Shown here: piece by piece, positions 15,423-23,895 of the stretch | Layout: each line of letters begins with the position of its first letter | Position numbering within the stretch: position 1 is the first letter of the stretch | Source of the DNA: Pseudomonas fluorescens | Lineage (GTDB): Bacteria > Pseudomonadota > Gammaproteobacteria > Pseudomonadales > Pseudomonadaceae | Assembly (NCBI RefSeq): GCF_040448305.1 | Contig: NZ_CP148752.1 | Location: 5,867,501 to 5,931,500, forward strand | DNA length: 64,000 nt | Direction: 5' to 3' | Translations under genes and position numbers: made by a program | Notes under the pieces: generated by a model | The model's input: the letters and a program-made list of their open reading frames with translations, nothing else | What the model was told of the DNA's origin: nothing | Databases searched by the model: none

Positions 15423-15824
15423 TCAGCGCCCCCAGCAGTCTTTGCTGGTCAGGCCGGATTTCGCGTTGACCATACCGAGCACACCGGTGTTGGTGATGGT
15501 CAGATCACCGCACTTGTCGGTGGCCATGCTCGAGTCAGCCTTGCGCACCGCGGTCAGCAGAAAGGCCTGGTCGGTCAGGGTCGGTGTGATGCTGTAGTAA
15601 TCATTGCCGGCACTGAGGCCCGTCGCATCGGTGTAGGCATTTTTCTGCGAGTAGAAGCGCTCCAGCAGCTGCGCCTGCTCCGAGAGCAAACCGGCTACTT
15701 CTGCGCGACGGCCCTTGTTCATGTACTCGGTGAGACTTGGGGCAGCAATGGTCATGACAATACCGATGATCGCAATCACGATCATGATTTCGATCAGGGT
15801 AAAACCGCGGTTGGAACTACGCAT
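15423..15824 (-). CDS. pilE: Type IV pilus minor pilin PilE
   Basis: A 133-residue type IVa prepilin. The leader MRSSNRG is cut before FTLIEIMIVIAIIGIV, with Glu at mature position 5. Two cysteines (KCGDL and KDCWGR) near the C-terminus can form the D-region disulfide. It is the last gene of the fimU-pilV-pilW-pilX-(pilY1-like)-pilE run, the standard order of the minor-pilin operon. It should join the priming complex at the pilus tip. Confidence 0.9.
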   Translation of the reverse strand: MRSSNRGFTLIEIMIVIAIIGIVMTIAAPSLTEYMNKGRRAEVAGLLSEQAQLLERFYSQKNAYTDATGLSAGNDYYSITPTLTDQAFLLTAVRKADSSMATDKCGDLTITNTGVLGMVNAKSGLTSKDCWGR

Positions 15825-15838
15825 GCATCAATTCTCAC

Positions 15839-16252
15839 TCACTGTATTTGTCGCCACATGATGCGACGGCTGCCGCCGGATTTTTCCATCCCCGCAGTAC
15901 CGTCGCCAGTGGAATCGTTCACGGCCCCGCCATTGTCGCTGGCGTCCTGGGTCGAATGTTCTCCGATAAAGATCACGCCATCGGATAGCGTGTCGCTGTT
16001 GTCGACCACTCCATCGGCGTTGCTGTCGAGCATCTTAACGCTGATCGCCTCGGGCAGCTTCAGGCAGACGGCCTTCAACCCCTGATTGCTGTGGTAAAAG
16101 CCGTACCAGTTGCCATTGGCCAGACAGGTTGGCCGGTTCAGCGCTGGCGAATCCACTGATGTGGCAGCGTGCACCGACACCGACAGGTTAAGCGCGACGA
16201 CGACACCAAATAGTTGTAACCATAACCTGACAGGTCGCTCAGTACTTCGCAT
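15839..16252 (-). CDS. Short secreted protein at the pilY1 position, probable PilY1 remnant or mini-PilY1
   Basis: A 137-residue protein lying exactly where the >1000-residue PilY1 adhesin is encoded in relatives (after pilX, before pilE). It has a signal peptide (hydrophobic LQLFGVVVALNLSVSVHA), a Ca-binding-like loop DSNADGVVDNSD (D-x-N-x-D-G-x-x-D, comparable to the PilY1 calcium loop) and ends RRIMWRQIQ, close to the G-R-x-x-W-R-x end recalled from PilY1 proteins. The von Willebrand A and beta-propeller domains are missing. The ATG at 16252 overlaps the pilX stop by 14 bp, so translational coupling is kept and there are no internal stops. Either a clean internal deletion of pilY1 or an unrelated small pilus-associated protein. 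Confidence 0.6.
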   Translation of the reverse strand: MRSTERPVRLWLQLFGVVVALNLSVSVHAATSVDSPALNRPTCLANGNWYGFYHSNQGLKAVCLKLPEAISVKMLDSNADGVVDNSDTLSDGVIFIGEHSTQDASDNGGAVNDSTGDGTAGMEKSGGSRRIMWRQIQ

Positions 16253-16718
16253 AGATGCTCTCCACCACACTGCGCGAATGCCCCGCGATGCCGACTGCCG
16301 TTACCCGATACAAGGTTGCCGGGGTATTGATTGGCACATTCACCGCATTTCGGCTGACTCCGATGTTTTGCACGCCATAAAAGCCCTTGCCCGATGCAAT
16401 CCAGGTCACTCCGGAAGAGGCGTTGAAACCGCCAGCGGTAATAGTCGAAGACTCGGAGGGTGGCGCACATTGCACGATGCCGCTGCAAACAGGTAGTGCA
16501 TAGCTGTCCCGCTGCACTGTACCCTCGCCCACCCGCAACGCGGCTTCGGCACTCTGGAACGACTGGTTTCGCAAGGTGACGCTACCGGCCATTTTTTCCT
16601 GCAGGGTGGCGCTCTGCATTGATGAAAGGCCAATCAGCGTCAGTAGGAGCAAGAACACCAGACTGACCAACAGCGCCATGCCGCGTTGGGCGTAATACGT
16701 CATGGGAGAACGATTCAT
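16239..16718 (-). CDS. pilX: Type IV pilus minor pilin PilX
   Basis: A 159-residue PilX-type protein with a short basic leader and the segment QRGMALLVSLVFLLLLTLIGLS, the hydrophobic N-terminal helix of this family. As in other PilX proteins, the usual FTLIE is replaced by (G)MALLV, so the conserved Glu at position 5 is absent. Cys residues in VCSGIVQCAPP may pair. The ATG at 16718 follows a strong GAGGGAG. It lies 10 bp after the pilW stop. Confidence 0.87.
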   Translation of the reverse strand: MNRSPMTYYAQRGMALLVSLVFLLLLTLIGLSSMQSATLQEKMAGSVTLRNQSFQSAEAALRVGEGTVQRDSYALPVCSGIVQCAPPSESSTITAGGFNASSGVTWIASGKGFYGVQNIGVSRNAVNVPINTPATLYRVTAVGIAGHSRSVVESIYAKY

Positions 16719-16728
16719 TGGCACTCCC

Positions 16729-17436
16729 TCATGGCAAGCGGTTGCGCAGTGCGGCAACCACGTTGAAGGTTTGATCGGCCACCCGGTGGTTCGGATCGAA
16801 GAGAGTCAGGCTCAGGCGAACGCTACGAATCAGCGCGGGGTCCGGCGGGTTGCTGCTGTAGCGGGAAGCAGCCAGGTCAGTGGCCGTGCTGGCCAGGCCG
16901 AAGCTCACGTCGAAAGCGCTGACGTTGTCCACCAATATCTGGTCTGCTGCGGCCCCGCCTTTCATCAGCAGTTGGTTGTTGCTGAAGCTGTAAATCAGCC
17001 GCCGGACCGGAAAGGCCAGTTGCCCTGCCACTGGCATCCGACCTTTACTGTAGGCCGTCGAATGGGTTCTACAATCGGAAAGTACGGTCCAGTCCGGTTC
17101 GCTGCCATTGCCGCCAACATCCGTCGTAACCAGTGTCAACTTGCGGCCACCGTTGTCCCAGCGGATCGGTACTAGCTGACTGGCATGAAAATCACCTTTC
17201 TTACTTGAATCGGTGATCGCTTCCAGGCAACCGAACATCCCGACCATGCGGACTTCCTGAATCATTTTGCTCAACACGAAACGTGCGTCCTCCTGCATGT
17301 TCGCGGCGGCATTCTGGCTGAGATAAGTGTTCTTGGCCGCAATGAAAACCTGCACCACGCCCAGCACCACGATCAGGCTCAATGCCAGGGCGATCAGCAA
17401 CTCGACCAGGCTGAACCCCCTGCTGCGGCGACTCAC
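16729..17436 (-). CDS. pilW: Type IV pilus minor pilin PilW
   Basis: A 235-residue prepilin with leader MSRRSRG and mature N-terminus FSLVELLIALALSLIVVLGV. Larger than the other minor pilins, as usual for PilW, with a segment EDARFVLSKMIQEVRMVGMFGC typical of the family. Its start codon overlaps the pilV stop by 4 bp (ATGA). In P. aeruginosa PilW works with PilV, PilX, FimU, PilE and PilY1 as the tip complex that primes pilus assembly. Confidence 0.9.
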   Translation of the reverse strand: MSRRSRGFSLVELLIALALSLIVVLGVVQVFIAAKNTYLSQNAAANMQEDARFVLSKMIQEVRMVGMFGCLEAITDSSKKGDFHASQLVPIRWDNGGRKLTLVTTDVGGNGSEPDWTVLSDCRTHSTAYSKGRMPVAGQLAFPVRRLIYSFSNNQLLMKGGAAADQILVDNVSAFDVSFGLASTATDLAASRYSSNPPDPALIRSVRLSLTLFDPNHRVADQTFNVVAALRNRLP

Positions 17437-17882
17437 GGGATCACCACCGGATCAATGGCCGCGCGACTGCTCAGGACGAAACTGCGCCGAGAGTCGGCAG
17501 CCTTCGCAGCCCGTGAGTCGTCCCAGGTAATTGTGATGGTGTACACCTGCTGATTGACGCTGACACTACCCGTCGCGGTGGCGCCGAGTGAACTGACAAT
17601 GTTGGCGTTGAAGTCAAACAGGTCTTGATCCCGGGTAACGTCGGGGTTGCCCGAAGCCGGCGGCGCAATGGTGTAGTCCGCAGCGGCGTTGGCGCGAATG
17701 CGGTCCATCATGTCGTAGGCGATAAAGCTGGCCTGACTGATCATGCGCGCGCTGTCCGTGTACTTCAGCGCATTGAGCTGAAACGCCGCCGCCCCCAACA
17801 AGCCCACTCCCAGAATGACTAATGCCACCAGGACTTCGACCAGCGTCACACCTTCCTGCGTACGTTTGCTCCATGCCCTCAT
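17433..17882 (-). CDS. pilV: Type IV pilus minor pilin PilV
   Basis: A 149-residue prepilin: leader MRAWSKRTQEG, then VTLVEVLVALVILGVGLLGAAAFQ, with Glu at mature position 5, and SFIAYDMMDRIRANAAAD, typical of PilV. The ATG at 17882 forms a 4-bp overlap with the fimU stop and its own stop overlaps the pilW start, so fimU-pilV-pilW are translationally coupled. A longer in-frame start upstream would run inside fimU and is unlikely. Confidence 0.9.
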   Translation of the reverse strand: MRAWSKRTQEGVTLVEVLVALVILGVGLLGAAAFQLNALKYTDSARMISQASFIAYDMMDRIRANAAADYTIAPPASGNPDVTRDQDLFDFNANIVSSLGATATGSVSVNQQVYTITITWDDSRAAKAADSRRSFVLSSRAAIDPVVIP

Positions 17883-18352
17883 CCGCAACTTCCACCCAAT
17901 AGAATTCGTCCGTTCAAACACACTGTCAGCGTCCTGCTTTGTGCTCCCCGCCCATAGCTGATCAGCACCTCTGTGGACGGTGATGACAATCCGCCCAGGC
18001 TGTTGAAATCGATGGCCGTGACGCCAGAGGTTAGCGCCAGAGTTGCGCCGCTGCTCATCGGCGGAACAACCCGTAATACATTGGCCAAAGCGCCAGTACC
18101 GTCGTAAACCGCCAGCTCCCCACTCCAGACATCCCCACCCGCCGCTGGGCGCACCCGTGTGGTATTACCCCGATCGATGGCTTCGAGCCGGGCAAAATTC
18201 AAGGCTCGTCGCAGGTCAGCTATTTCGGTGTCAGCCCTGGTTGTTTGCGCCGAGCGGGTAAACGCCGGGACGGCCATAGTCAGCAGAATCAGAAGGATCG
18301 CGAGCGCGACCAGCAACTCGATCAGCGTGAAACCTTTTGTAGGATGATCCAT
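17879..18352 (-). CDS. fimU: Minor pilin FimU/FimT (GspH family)
   Basis: A 157-residue prepilin of the GspH/FimT class: leader MDHPTKG, mature FTLIELLVALAILLILLTMAVP, a LRRALNFARLEAIDRG helix, and a C-terminal LTVCLNGRILLGGSCG with two cysteines. The ATG at 18352 is preceded by AGAAGG. It is the first gene of the minor-pilin operon here. It is called FimU by operon position; FimT and FimU are close relatives and a FimT label cannot be excluded. Confidence 0.85.
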   Translation of the reverse strand: MDHPTKGFTLIELLVALAILLILLTMAVPAFTRSAQTTRADTEIADLRRALNFARLEAIDRGNTTRVRPAAGGDVWSGELAVYDGTGALANVLRVVPPMSSGATLALTSGVTAIDFNSLGGLSSPSTEVLISYGRGAQSRTLTVCLNGRILLGGSCG

Positions 18353-18482
18353 CGGGGCCTTCTGTTTCCTTCGGCTATACCTGCTCTTGCGCGGCACAAC
18401 ATTCGAGCGATGCCGTGCGTTTGCGTTGCCATTTCTCGTGCAGGGATTGCGTGAGCCACAGCACGCCACGGAGGGAGATGTT

Positions 18483-19022
18483 ATGCGGCAACAAGGCTTC
18501 AGCCTGATCGAACTGCTCATGGGACTGGCAATTACCGGAATTGTTCTGCATTTGGTCAGTCCGGCGTTCGCAACGCTGGTCGAGTCGAACCAAAGACAAC
18601 AAGCGGCACAGGCTCTTTCCAGTGGTATTCGCACTGCCCGCAGCGAAGCCATCGTCCGCAACCAGGCCGTGGTGATTCACGGCATCAATGGCGATTGGAG
18701 CCAAGGCTGGAGGATCATTCTGGATATCAGCGGCAAGGGGGAGATGGACAGCGACAATCCACTGCTGGCCGAACGCCAGAGCAGAGCACGCCTGTCGATT
18801 GTGGGGAACAGTACGGTCGAAAGCTCAATACGCTTCAGAGGTCAGGGCGAGTCACTGTTTGGAGGGACGCTACACGTTTGCGCTGTTCGCGAACCAGTCA
18901 GCCAACATCAAGTGGTGTTGGCCCGGACCGGTCGCGTCAGCCTGCGTAGCGACAAGGCTGAGCATCCGTTATGCGAAAAAAGGAGAAAACTCAGGTCAAC
19001 GAGCGAACGCGCAGTTCTTTAG
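18483..19022 (+). CDS. Second FimT/GspH-type minor pilin, opposite strand
   Basis: A 179-residue prepilin with an unusually short leader (MRQQG) before FSLIELLMGLAITGIVLHLV, and the GspH-type SSGIRTARSEAIVRNQAVVI helix. GGAGGGAG precedes the ATG. It is divergent from fimU and convergent with ispH, and its last 10 codons run 32 bp into the 3' end of ispH. The end (ending KLRSTSERAVL after AEHPLC) is not pilin-like, so the natural stop may have been lost, perhaps after the PLC where FimT proteins normally finish. FimT-type proteins bind DNA during natural transformation in some gammaproteobacteria; that role is only a possibility here. Confidence 0.8.
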   Translation: MRQQGFSLIELLMGLAITGIVLHLVSPAFATLVESNQRQQAAQALSSGIRTARSEAIVRNQAVVIHGINGDWSQGWRIILDISGKGEMDSDNPLLAERQSRARLSIVGNSTVESSIRFRGQGESLFGGTLHVCAVREPVSQHQVVLARTGRVSLRSDKAEHPLCEKRRKLRSTSERAVL

Positions 19023-19938
19023 GCATCGAGAACGTGATGTTCTCCTCGCGACCGGCCAGCTCATCGGCACCGGTGGCACCCCAGGCCTGCAACTGCTGGA
19101 TCACGCCGCGCACCAGGACTTCCGGGGCGGATGCGCCAGCGGTGATGCCGATACGCTCGACGCCGTCGAACCAGCTCTTTTGCAGGTCTTCGGCACCGTC
19201 GATCAGGTAGGCCGGCGTGGACATGCGTTCTGCCAATTCGCGCAAGCGATTGGAGTTGGAGCTGTTCGGGCTGCCGACCACCAGCACCACGTCGCACTCG
19301 TCGGCCAGTTGCTTGACCGCGTCCTGACGGTTTTGCGTGGCGTAGCAAATGTCGTCCTTGCGCGGTCCACCGATGGCCGGAAAGCGCGAACGCAGAGCGT
19401 CGATAACACGGCTGGTATCGTCCATCGACAAGGTGGTCTGGGTCACGAAGGCGAGCTTTTCAGGGTTCCTTACCTGCAACGCCGCGACATCTTTCTCGTC
19501 TTCGACCAGGTAGATCGCGCCACCACTGCCAGCATCGTACTGGCCCATGGTGCCTTCGACTTCCGGGTGACCGGCGTGGCCGATGAGAATGCACTCTCGG
19601 CCGTCACGGCTATAACGCGCCACTTCGATGTGGACTTTGGTCACCAGCGGGCAGGTGGCGTCGAACACTTTCAGCCCACGACCAGCCGCTTCGCTGCGCA
19701 CGGCCTGGGAAACGCCGTGGGCACTGAAGATCACGATGACGTCGTCCGGCACCTGGTCCAGCTCTTCGACGAAAATCGCACCACGGGAGCGCAGGTCTTC
19801 GACGACAAATTTGTTGTGGACCACTTCGTGGCGCACATAGATCGGCGGCCCGAAGACTTCCAGGGCGCGGTTGACGATTTCGATCGCCCGGTCCACGCCG
19901 GCGCAGAAGCCACGGGGGTTGGCGAGTTTGATTTGCAT
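18991..19938 (-). CDS. ispH: 4-hydroxy-3-methylbut-2-enyl diphosphate reductase IspH
   Basis: A 315-residue [4Fe-4S] enzyme of the last step of the MEP isoprenoid pathway. The three cluster cysteines are visible in NPRGFCAGVDRAIEIV (Cys12), DATCPLVTKVH (about 96) and VGSPNSSNSNRL with an upstream ICYATQNRQ cysteine. The substrate-binding VIFSAHGVSQAV and GHAGHPEVEGTMGQ are also present. The ATG at 19938 places Cys12 as expected; the upstream extension is REPIN sequence. It is the final gene of the murJ-ribF-ileS-lspA-fkpB-ispH series and its 3' end overlaps a convergent pilin gene. Confidence 0.97.
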   Translation of the reverse strand: MQIKLANPRGFCAGVDRAIEIVNRALEVFGPPIYVRHEVVHNKFVVEDLRSRGAIFVEELDQVPDDVIVIFSAHGVSQAVRSEAAGRGLKVFDATCPLVTKVHIEVARYSRDGRECILIGHAGHPEVEGTMGQYDAGSGGAIYLVEDEKDVAALQVRNPEKLAFVTQTTLSMDDTSRVIDALRSRFPAIGGPRKDDICYATQNRQDAVKQLADECDVVLVVGSPNSSNSNRLRELAERMSTPAYLIDGAEDLQKSWFDGVERIGITAGASAPEVLVRGVIQQLQAWGATGADELAGREENITFSMPKELRVRSLT

Positions 19939-19990
19939 GCTGTGCCTCGTGTCTTGCGCGCAAGAAATATCGAAAACAGAGAAAAACCAG

Positions 19991-20080
19991 TGTGGGAGCG
20001 GGCTTGCTCGCGAAGGCGTCATCACATCCAACATTCTTGCTGACTGACACACCGCTTTCGCGAGCAAGCCCGCTCCCACA
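19991..20080. repeat. REPIN (inverted REP pair)
   Basis: Arms TGTGGGAGCGGGCTTGCTCGCGA and its reverse complement surround about 44 bp. It lies between fkpB and ispH, inside an otherwise tight operon. Confidence 0.92.
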
Positions 20081-20100
20081 TTTTGACCGTGCTCGGTCAG

Positions 20101-20553
20101 TTACAGTGCTTTGACGGAAATGATTTCCACGTCAAAGGTCAACGTCTTGCCCGCCAGCGGGTGGTTGAAGTCGACGGTCACTTGCGCGTCATCCAACTCT
20201 TTCACCACGCCCGGCAATTCAGTATTGGCCGCATCGTTGAAGATCACCAGCAAGCCAGGCGACAGTTCCATGTCCTGGAACTGGGAGCGCGGGATGATCT
20301 GCACGTTTTGCGGGTTGGACTGGCCGAAAGCGTTTTCCGGCTCGATGCTCAGCGTACGCTTGTCACCGGCCTTGAAACCGAACAGGGCCGCTTCGAATCC
20401 TGGCAACAGGTTGCCATCACCAACCTTGAAGGTTGCCGGGGCTTTATCGAAGGTGCTGTCCACTGTGTCGCCGTTCTCCAGGCGCAATGCGAAATGCAAG
20501 GTGACTTCCGTGTTCTGGCCGATGCGTTGCTCAGCCAATACCTGTTCAGTCAT
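20101..20553 (-). CDS. fkpB: FKBP-type peptidyl-prolyl isomerase FkpB (SlpA)
   Basis: A 150-residue SlyD-like FKBP without a signal peptide, so cytoplasmic. The FKBP half-sites VTLHFALRLENGDTVDSTFD and FKVGDGNLLPGFEAALFG flank an inserted flap domain (SIEPENAFGQSNPQNVQ). This is the gene usually placed between lspA and ispH in gammaproteobacteria. It overlaps the end of lspA by 8 bp. Confidence 0.94.
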   Translation of the reverse strand: MTEQVLAEQRIGQNTEVTLHFALRLENGDTVDSTFDKAPATFKVGDGNLLPGFEAALFGFKAGDKRTLSIEPENAFGQSNPQNVQIIPRSQFQDMELSPGLLVIFNDAANTELPGVVKELDDAQVTVDFNHPLAGKTLTFDVEIISVKAL

Positions 20554-21058
20554 GAACGGTTTCTCCGGTCTTTTTACTTTTGAACATATCCAGTGCCAGC
20601 ATGACAGCGCCTACAGTGATCGCACTGTCGGCAAAGTTGAACGCCGGGAAATACCAGCGGTTCTGCCAATGCACCAGAATGAAATCGATCACATGGCCCA
20701 GGGCAATGCGGTCGTACAGATTGCCCAGCGCACCGCCGAGCACCAGTGCCAGCGCAACCGCCAGCCAGGTTTCGTTGCGCCCCAGACGCTTGAGCCACAC
20801 CACCAGCACCACACTGACCACGACCGCGATCAACGCGAACAGCCAGCGCTGCCAGCCGGAGCTGTCAGCCAGGAAGCTGAACGCCGCGCCAGTGTTGTAG
20901 GCCAGGGTCCAGCTGAAGTAATCGGGGATGATTACGATCTGCTGGTACATCTGGAGCTTGCCTTCGAAGTAGAACTTGCTGGCCTGGTCGATGACCAAAA
21001 CCAGCAAACTCAACCAGAGCCAGCTCAGCCGTCCGAAACGGCCAACGGCATTAGGCAT
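20546..21058 (-). CDS. lspA: Lipoprotein signal peptidase LspA
   Basis: A 170-residue inner-membrane aspartyl protease that cuts prolipoproteins before the lipidated Cys. Four membrane helices are evident. Catalytic aspartates lie in the conserved blocks GGALGNLYDRIALGHVIDFI and FPAFNFADSAITVG, and the VIDQASKFYF block is at the N-terminus. The ATG at 21058 overlaps the ileS stop by 8 bp and gives a normal length. It should process BamD and the 35129-36958 lipoprotein. Confidence 0.97.
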   Translation of the reverse strand: MPNAVGRFGRLSWLWLSLLVLVIDQASKFYFEGKLQMYQQIVIIPDYFSWTLAYNTGAAFSFLADSSGWQRWLFALIAVVVSVVLVVWLKRLGRNETWLAVALALVLGGALGNLYDRIALGHVIDFILVHWQNRWYFPAFNFADSAITVGAVMLALDMFKSKKTGETVHD

Positions 21059-23882
21059 AGTGACGGACCTCGCCAGAGCCGCTGATGTTATCCACGCAAC
21101 GACCACAGATTTCCGGATGCTCCGGGTTCACGCCGACGTCTTCACGGCAGTGCCAGCAACGGGCGCACTTGGCGTGGCTCGACTTGACGATCTTCAGCTT
21201 CAGGCCGCTGACTTCGGTGACCACGGCATCGGCTGGTGCCTGCACCAATGGCGCAACACTGGCGGTCGACGTGATCAGCACGAAGCGCAGTTCGTTGCTC
21301 AGCTTGGCCAAGTCCGCGGTCAGCGCGTCTTCGGCGAACAGCGTCACTTCGGCCTGCAGGTTGCCACCGACAGCCTTGGCTGCACGCTGGATTTCCATTT
21401 CCTTGTTGACCGCGACCTTGACCGCCATGATCCGGTCCCAGTAAGCGCGATCCAGCTCGAAGCCTTGCGGCAATTCGGTCAGGCCTTCGTACCAGGTGTT
21501 GAGCATGACGGACTCGTTACGCTCGCCCGGCAGGTACTGCCACAGTTCGTCGGCGGTGAACGCCAGGATCGGCGCAATCCAGCGCACCAACGCCTCGGAG
21601 ATGTGGAACAGCGCGGTCTGGCACGAACGGCGGGCCTTGCTGTCGGCGCCAGTGGTGTACTGACGGTCCTTGATGATGTCGAGATAGAAACCGCCCAGCT
21701 CCTGCACGCAGAAGTTGTGGATCTTCGAGTATACGTTCCAGAAGCGGTATTCGCCGTAGTGCTCTTGCAGCTCGCGTTGCAGCAGCAGAGTACGGTCTAC
21801 GGCCCAACGGTCCAGAGCCAGCATTTCTTCGGCCGGCAGCAGATCGGTGGCCGGGTTGAAGCCGGTCAGGTTCGAAAGCAGGAAGCGCGCGGTGTTACGT
21901 ATACGCCGATAGGCGTCCGCACTGCGTTGCAGGATCTGCTCGGAAACCGCCATTTCGCCTGAATAGTCGGTCGAAGCGACCCACAGACGCATGATGTCGG
22001 CGCCCAGGGTGTCGTTGACTTTCTGTGGCGCAATCACGTTGCCCAAGGATTTGGACATCTTGCGGCCGGACTCGTCGACCGTGAAGCCGTGAGTCAGCAG
22101 TTCGCGATACGGTGCGTGGTTGTCGATGGCGCAACCGGTCAGCAGCGACGAGTGGAACCAGCCACGGTGTTGGTCCGAGCCTTCCAGGTACAGGTCGGCG
22201 CGCGGGCCGGTTTCGTGGCCCATCGGGTGCGAACCGCGCAGGACGTGCCAGTGCGTGGTGCCCGAGTCGAACCAGACATCCAGGGTGTCGCTGATCTTGT
22301 CGTACTGCGGCGCTTCATCGCCCAGCAACTCGGCGGCGTCCAGCTTGAACCAGGCCTCGATGCCTTCGACTTCAACGCGCTTGGCGACTTCTTCCATCAG
22401 CTCGACGGTGCGAGGGTGCAGCTCGCCGCTTTCCTTGTTCAGGAAGAACGGGATCGGCACGCCCCAGTTGCGCTGACGGGAAATGCACCAGTCCGGACGA
22501 TTGGCAATCATCGAGTGCAGGCGCGCCTGGCCCCAGGCCGGAACGAACTGGGTTTCTTCGATGGCTTTGAGCGAGCGCTGACGCAGGGTGTCGCCGGTGG
22601 TCGGCTGCTTGTCCATGCCGATGAACCACTGCGCGGTGGCGCGATAGATCAGCGGGGTCTTGTGGCGCCAGCAGTGCATGTAGCTGTGTTCGATGATGGT
22701 GGTGTGCAGCAGCGCACCGACTTCGGTCAGCTTGTCGACGATGGCCGGGTTGGCCTTCCAGATGAACTGGCCGCCGAAGAATTCCAGCGACGGTACGTAA
22801 ACGCCGTTGCTTTGTACCGGATTGAGGATGTCATCGTTGACCATGCCGTACTTCTTGCAGGTCACGAAGTCGTCCACGCCATAGGCCGGAGCGGAGTGAA
22901 CCACACCGGTGCCAGCGCCCAGTTCAACGTAGTCGGCCAGGTAAACCGGCGACAGACGGTCGTAGAACGGGTGACGGAAGTTGATCAGTTCCAGCGCTTT
23001 ACCGGTGGTGGTCGCAATGACCGAACCTTCCAGCGAGTAGCGCGCCAGGCACGACTCGACCAGCTCTTCAGCCAGCACCAGCAGCTTGTCGCCGACGTCG
23101 ACCAGGGCGTAGTTGAATTCCGGGTGAACGTTCAGCGCCTGGTTGGCCGGGATGGTCCACGGGGTGGTGGTCCAGATCACGATCGAGGCAGGCTTGGCCA
23201 GCGATGGCAGACCGAAGGCGGCAGCCAGCTTGGCTTCATCGGCAATCGGGAACGCCACGTCGATGGTCGAGGACTTCTTGTTCTCGTATTCGACTTCCGC
23301 TTCGGCCAGGGCCGAACCGCAGTCAAAGCACCAGTTCACAGGCTTGAGGCCCTTGAACACAAAACCGCCCTTGACGATTTCGGCCAAGGCACGGATTTCA
23401 CCGGCCTCGTTCTTGAAGTCCATGGTCTTGTACGGATTGGCGAAGTCGCCCAGCACGCCGAGGCGAATGAACTCGGACTTCTGCCCTTCGATCTGCTCGG
23501 TGGCATAGGCCCGGCACAGTTCGCGGGTCTTGTCCGCACCCAGGTTCTTGCCGTGGGTCACTTCGACTTTGTGCTCGATCGGCAGGCCGTGGCAGTCCCA
23601 GCCCGGGACATAAGGCGCGTCGAAGCCCGACAGGGTCTTCGAGCGGATGATCATGTCCTTGAGAATCTTGTTCAGCGCATGACCGATGTGAATCGAGCCG
23701 TTGGCGTACGGAGGGCCGTCGTGCAATACGAACTTCGGACGATCCTTGCCAATCTCGCGCAACTTTCCGTACAGGCCAATGCTGTCCCAGCGCTGCAGAA
23801 TCTGCGGTTCGCGCTGGGGCAGGCCGGCCTTCATTGGGAAGGCGGTGTCCGGAAGGTTTAGCGTGGCTTTATAGTCGGTCAT
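21051..23882 (-). CDS. ileS: Isoleucyl-tRNA synthetase IleS
   Basis: A 943-residue class I aminoacyl-tRNA synthetase. Motifs: HIGH as GSIHIGHALNKIL near residue 60, KMSKS as GRKMSKSLGN near 600, the editing domain with TTTPWTIPANQALN around 240, and a C-terminal zinc finger (CARCWHCREDVG ... CGRC). The size and zinc finger are those of the bacterial E. coli-type enzyme, which is mupirocin-sensitive in most species. It starts 13 bp after the ribF stop and overlaps lspA. Confidence 0.98.
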   Translation of the reverse strand: MTDYKATLNLPDTAFPMKAGLPQREPQILQRWDSIGLYGKLREIGKDRPKFVLHDGPPYANGSIHIGHALNKILKDMIIRSKTLSGFDAPYVPGWDCHGLPIEHKVEVTHGKNLGADKTRELCRAYATEQIEGQKSEFIRLGVLGDFANPYKTMDFKNEAGEIRALAEIVKGGFVFKGLKPVNWCFDCGSALAEAEVEYENKKSSTIDVAFPIADEAKLAAAFGLPSLAKPASIVIWTTTPWTIPANQALNVHPEFNYALVDVGDKLLVLAEELVESCLARYSLEGSVIATTTGKALELINFRHPFYDRLSPVYLADYVELGAGTGVVHSAPAYGVDDFVTCKKYGMVNDDILNPVQSNGVYVPSLEFFGGQFIWKANPAIVDKLTEVGALLHTTIIEHSYMHCWRHKTPLIYRATAQWFIGMDKQPTTGDTLRQRSLKAIEETQFVPAWGQARLHSMIANRPDWCISRQRNWGVPIPFFLNKESGELHPRTVELMEEVAKRVEVEGIEAWFKLDAAELLGDEAPQYDKISDTLDVWFDSGTTHWHVLRGSHPMGHETGPRADLYLEGSDQHRGWFHSSLLTGCAIDNHAPYRELLTHGFTVDESGRKMSKSLGNVIAPQKVNDTLGADIMRLWVASTDYSGEMAVSEQILQRSADAYRRIRNTARFLLSNLTGFNPATDLLPAEEMLALDRWAVDRTLLLQRELQEHYGEYRFWNVYSKIHNFCVQELGGFYLDIIKDRQYTTGADSKARRSCQTALFHISEALVRWIAPILAFTADELWQYLPGERNESVMLNTWYEGLTELPQGFELDRAYWDRIMAVKVAVNKEMEIQRAAKAVGGNLQAEVTLFAEDALTADLAKLSNELRFVLITSTASVAPLVQAPADAVVTEVSGLKLKIVKSSHAKCARCWHCREDVGVNPEHPEICGRCVDNISGSGEVRHYA

Positions 23883-23895
23883 TTAAGGCTCTTCA

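Noticed and set aside
22089..23861. Plus-strand open frame of 590 codons
   Set aside because: Antisense to ileS and explained by codon bias of that gene.
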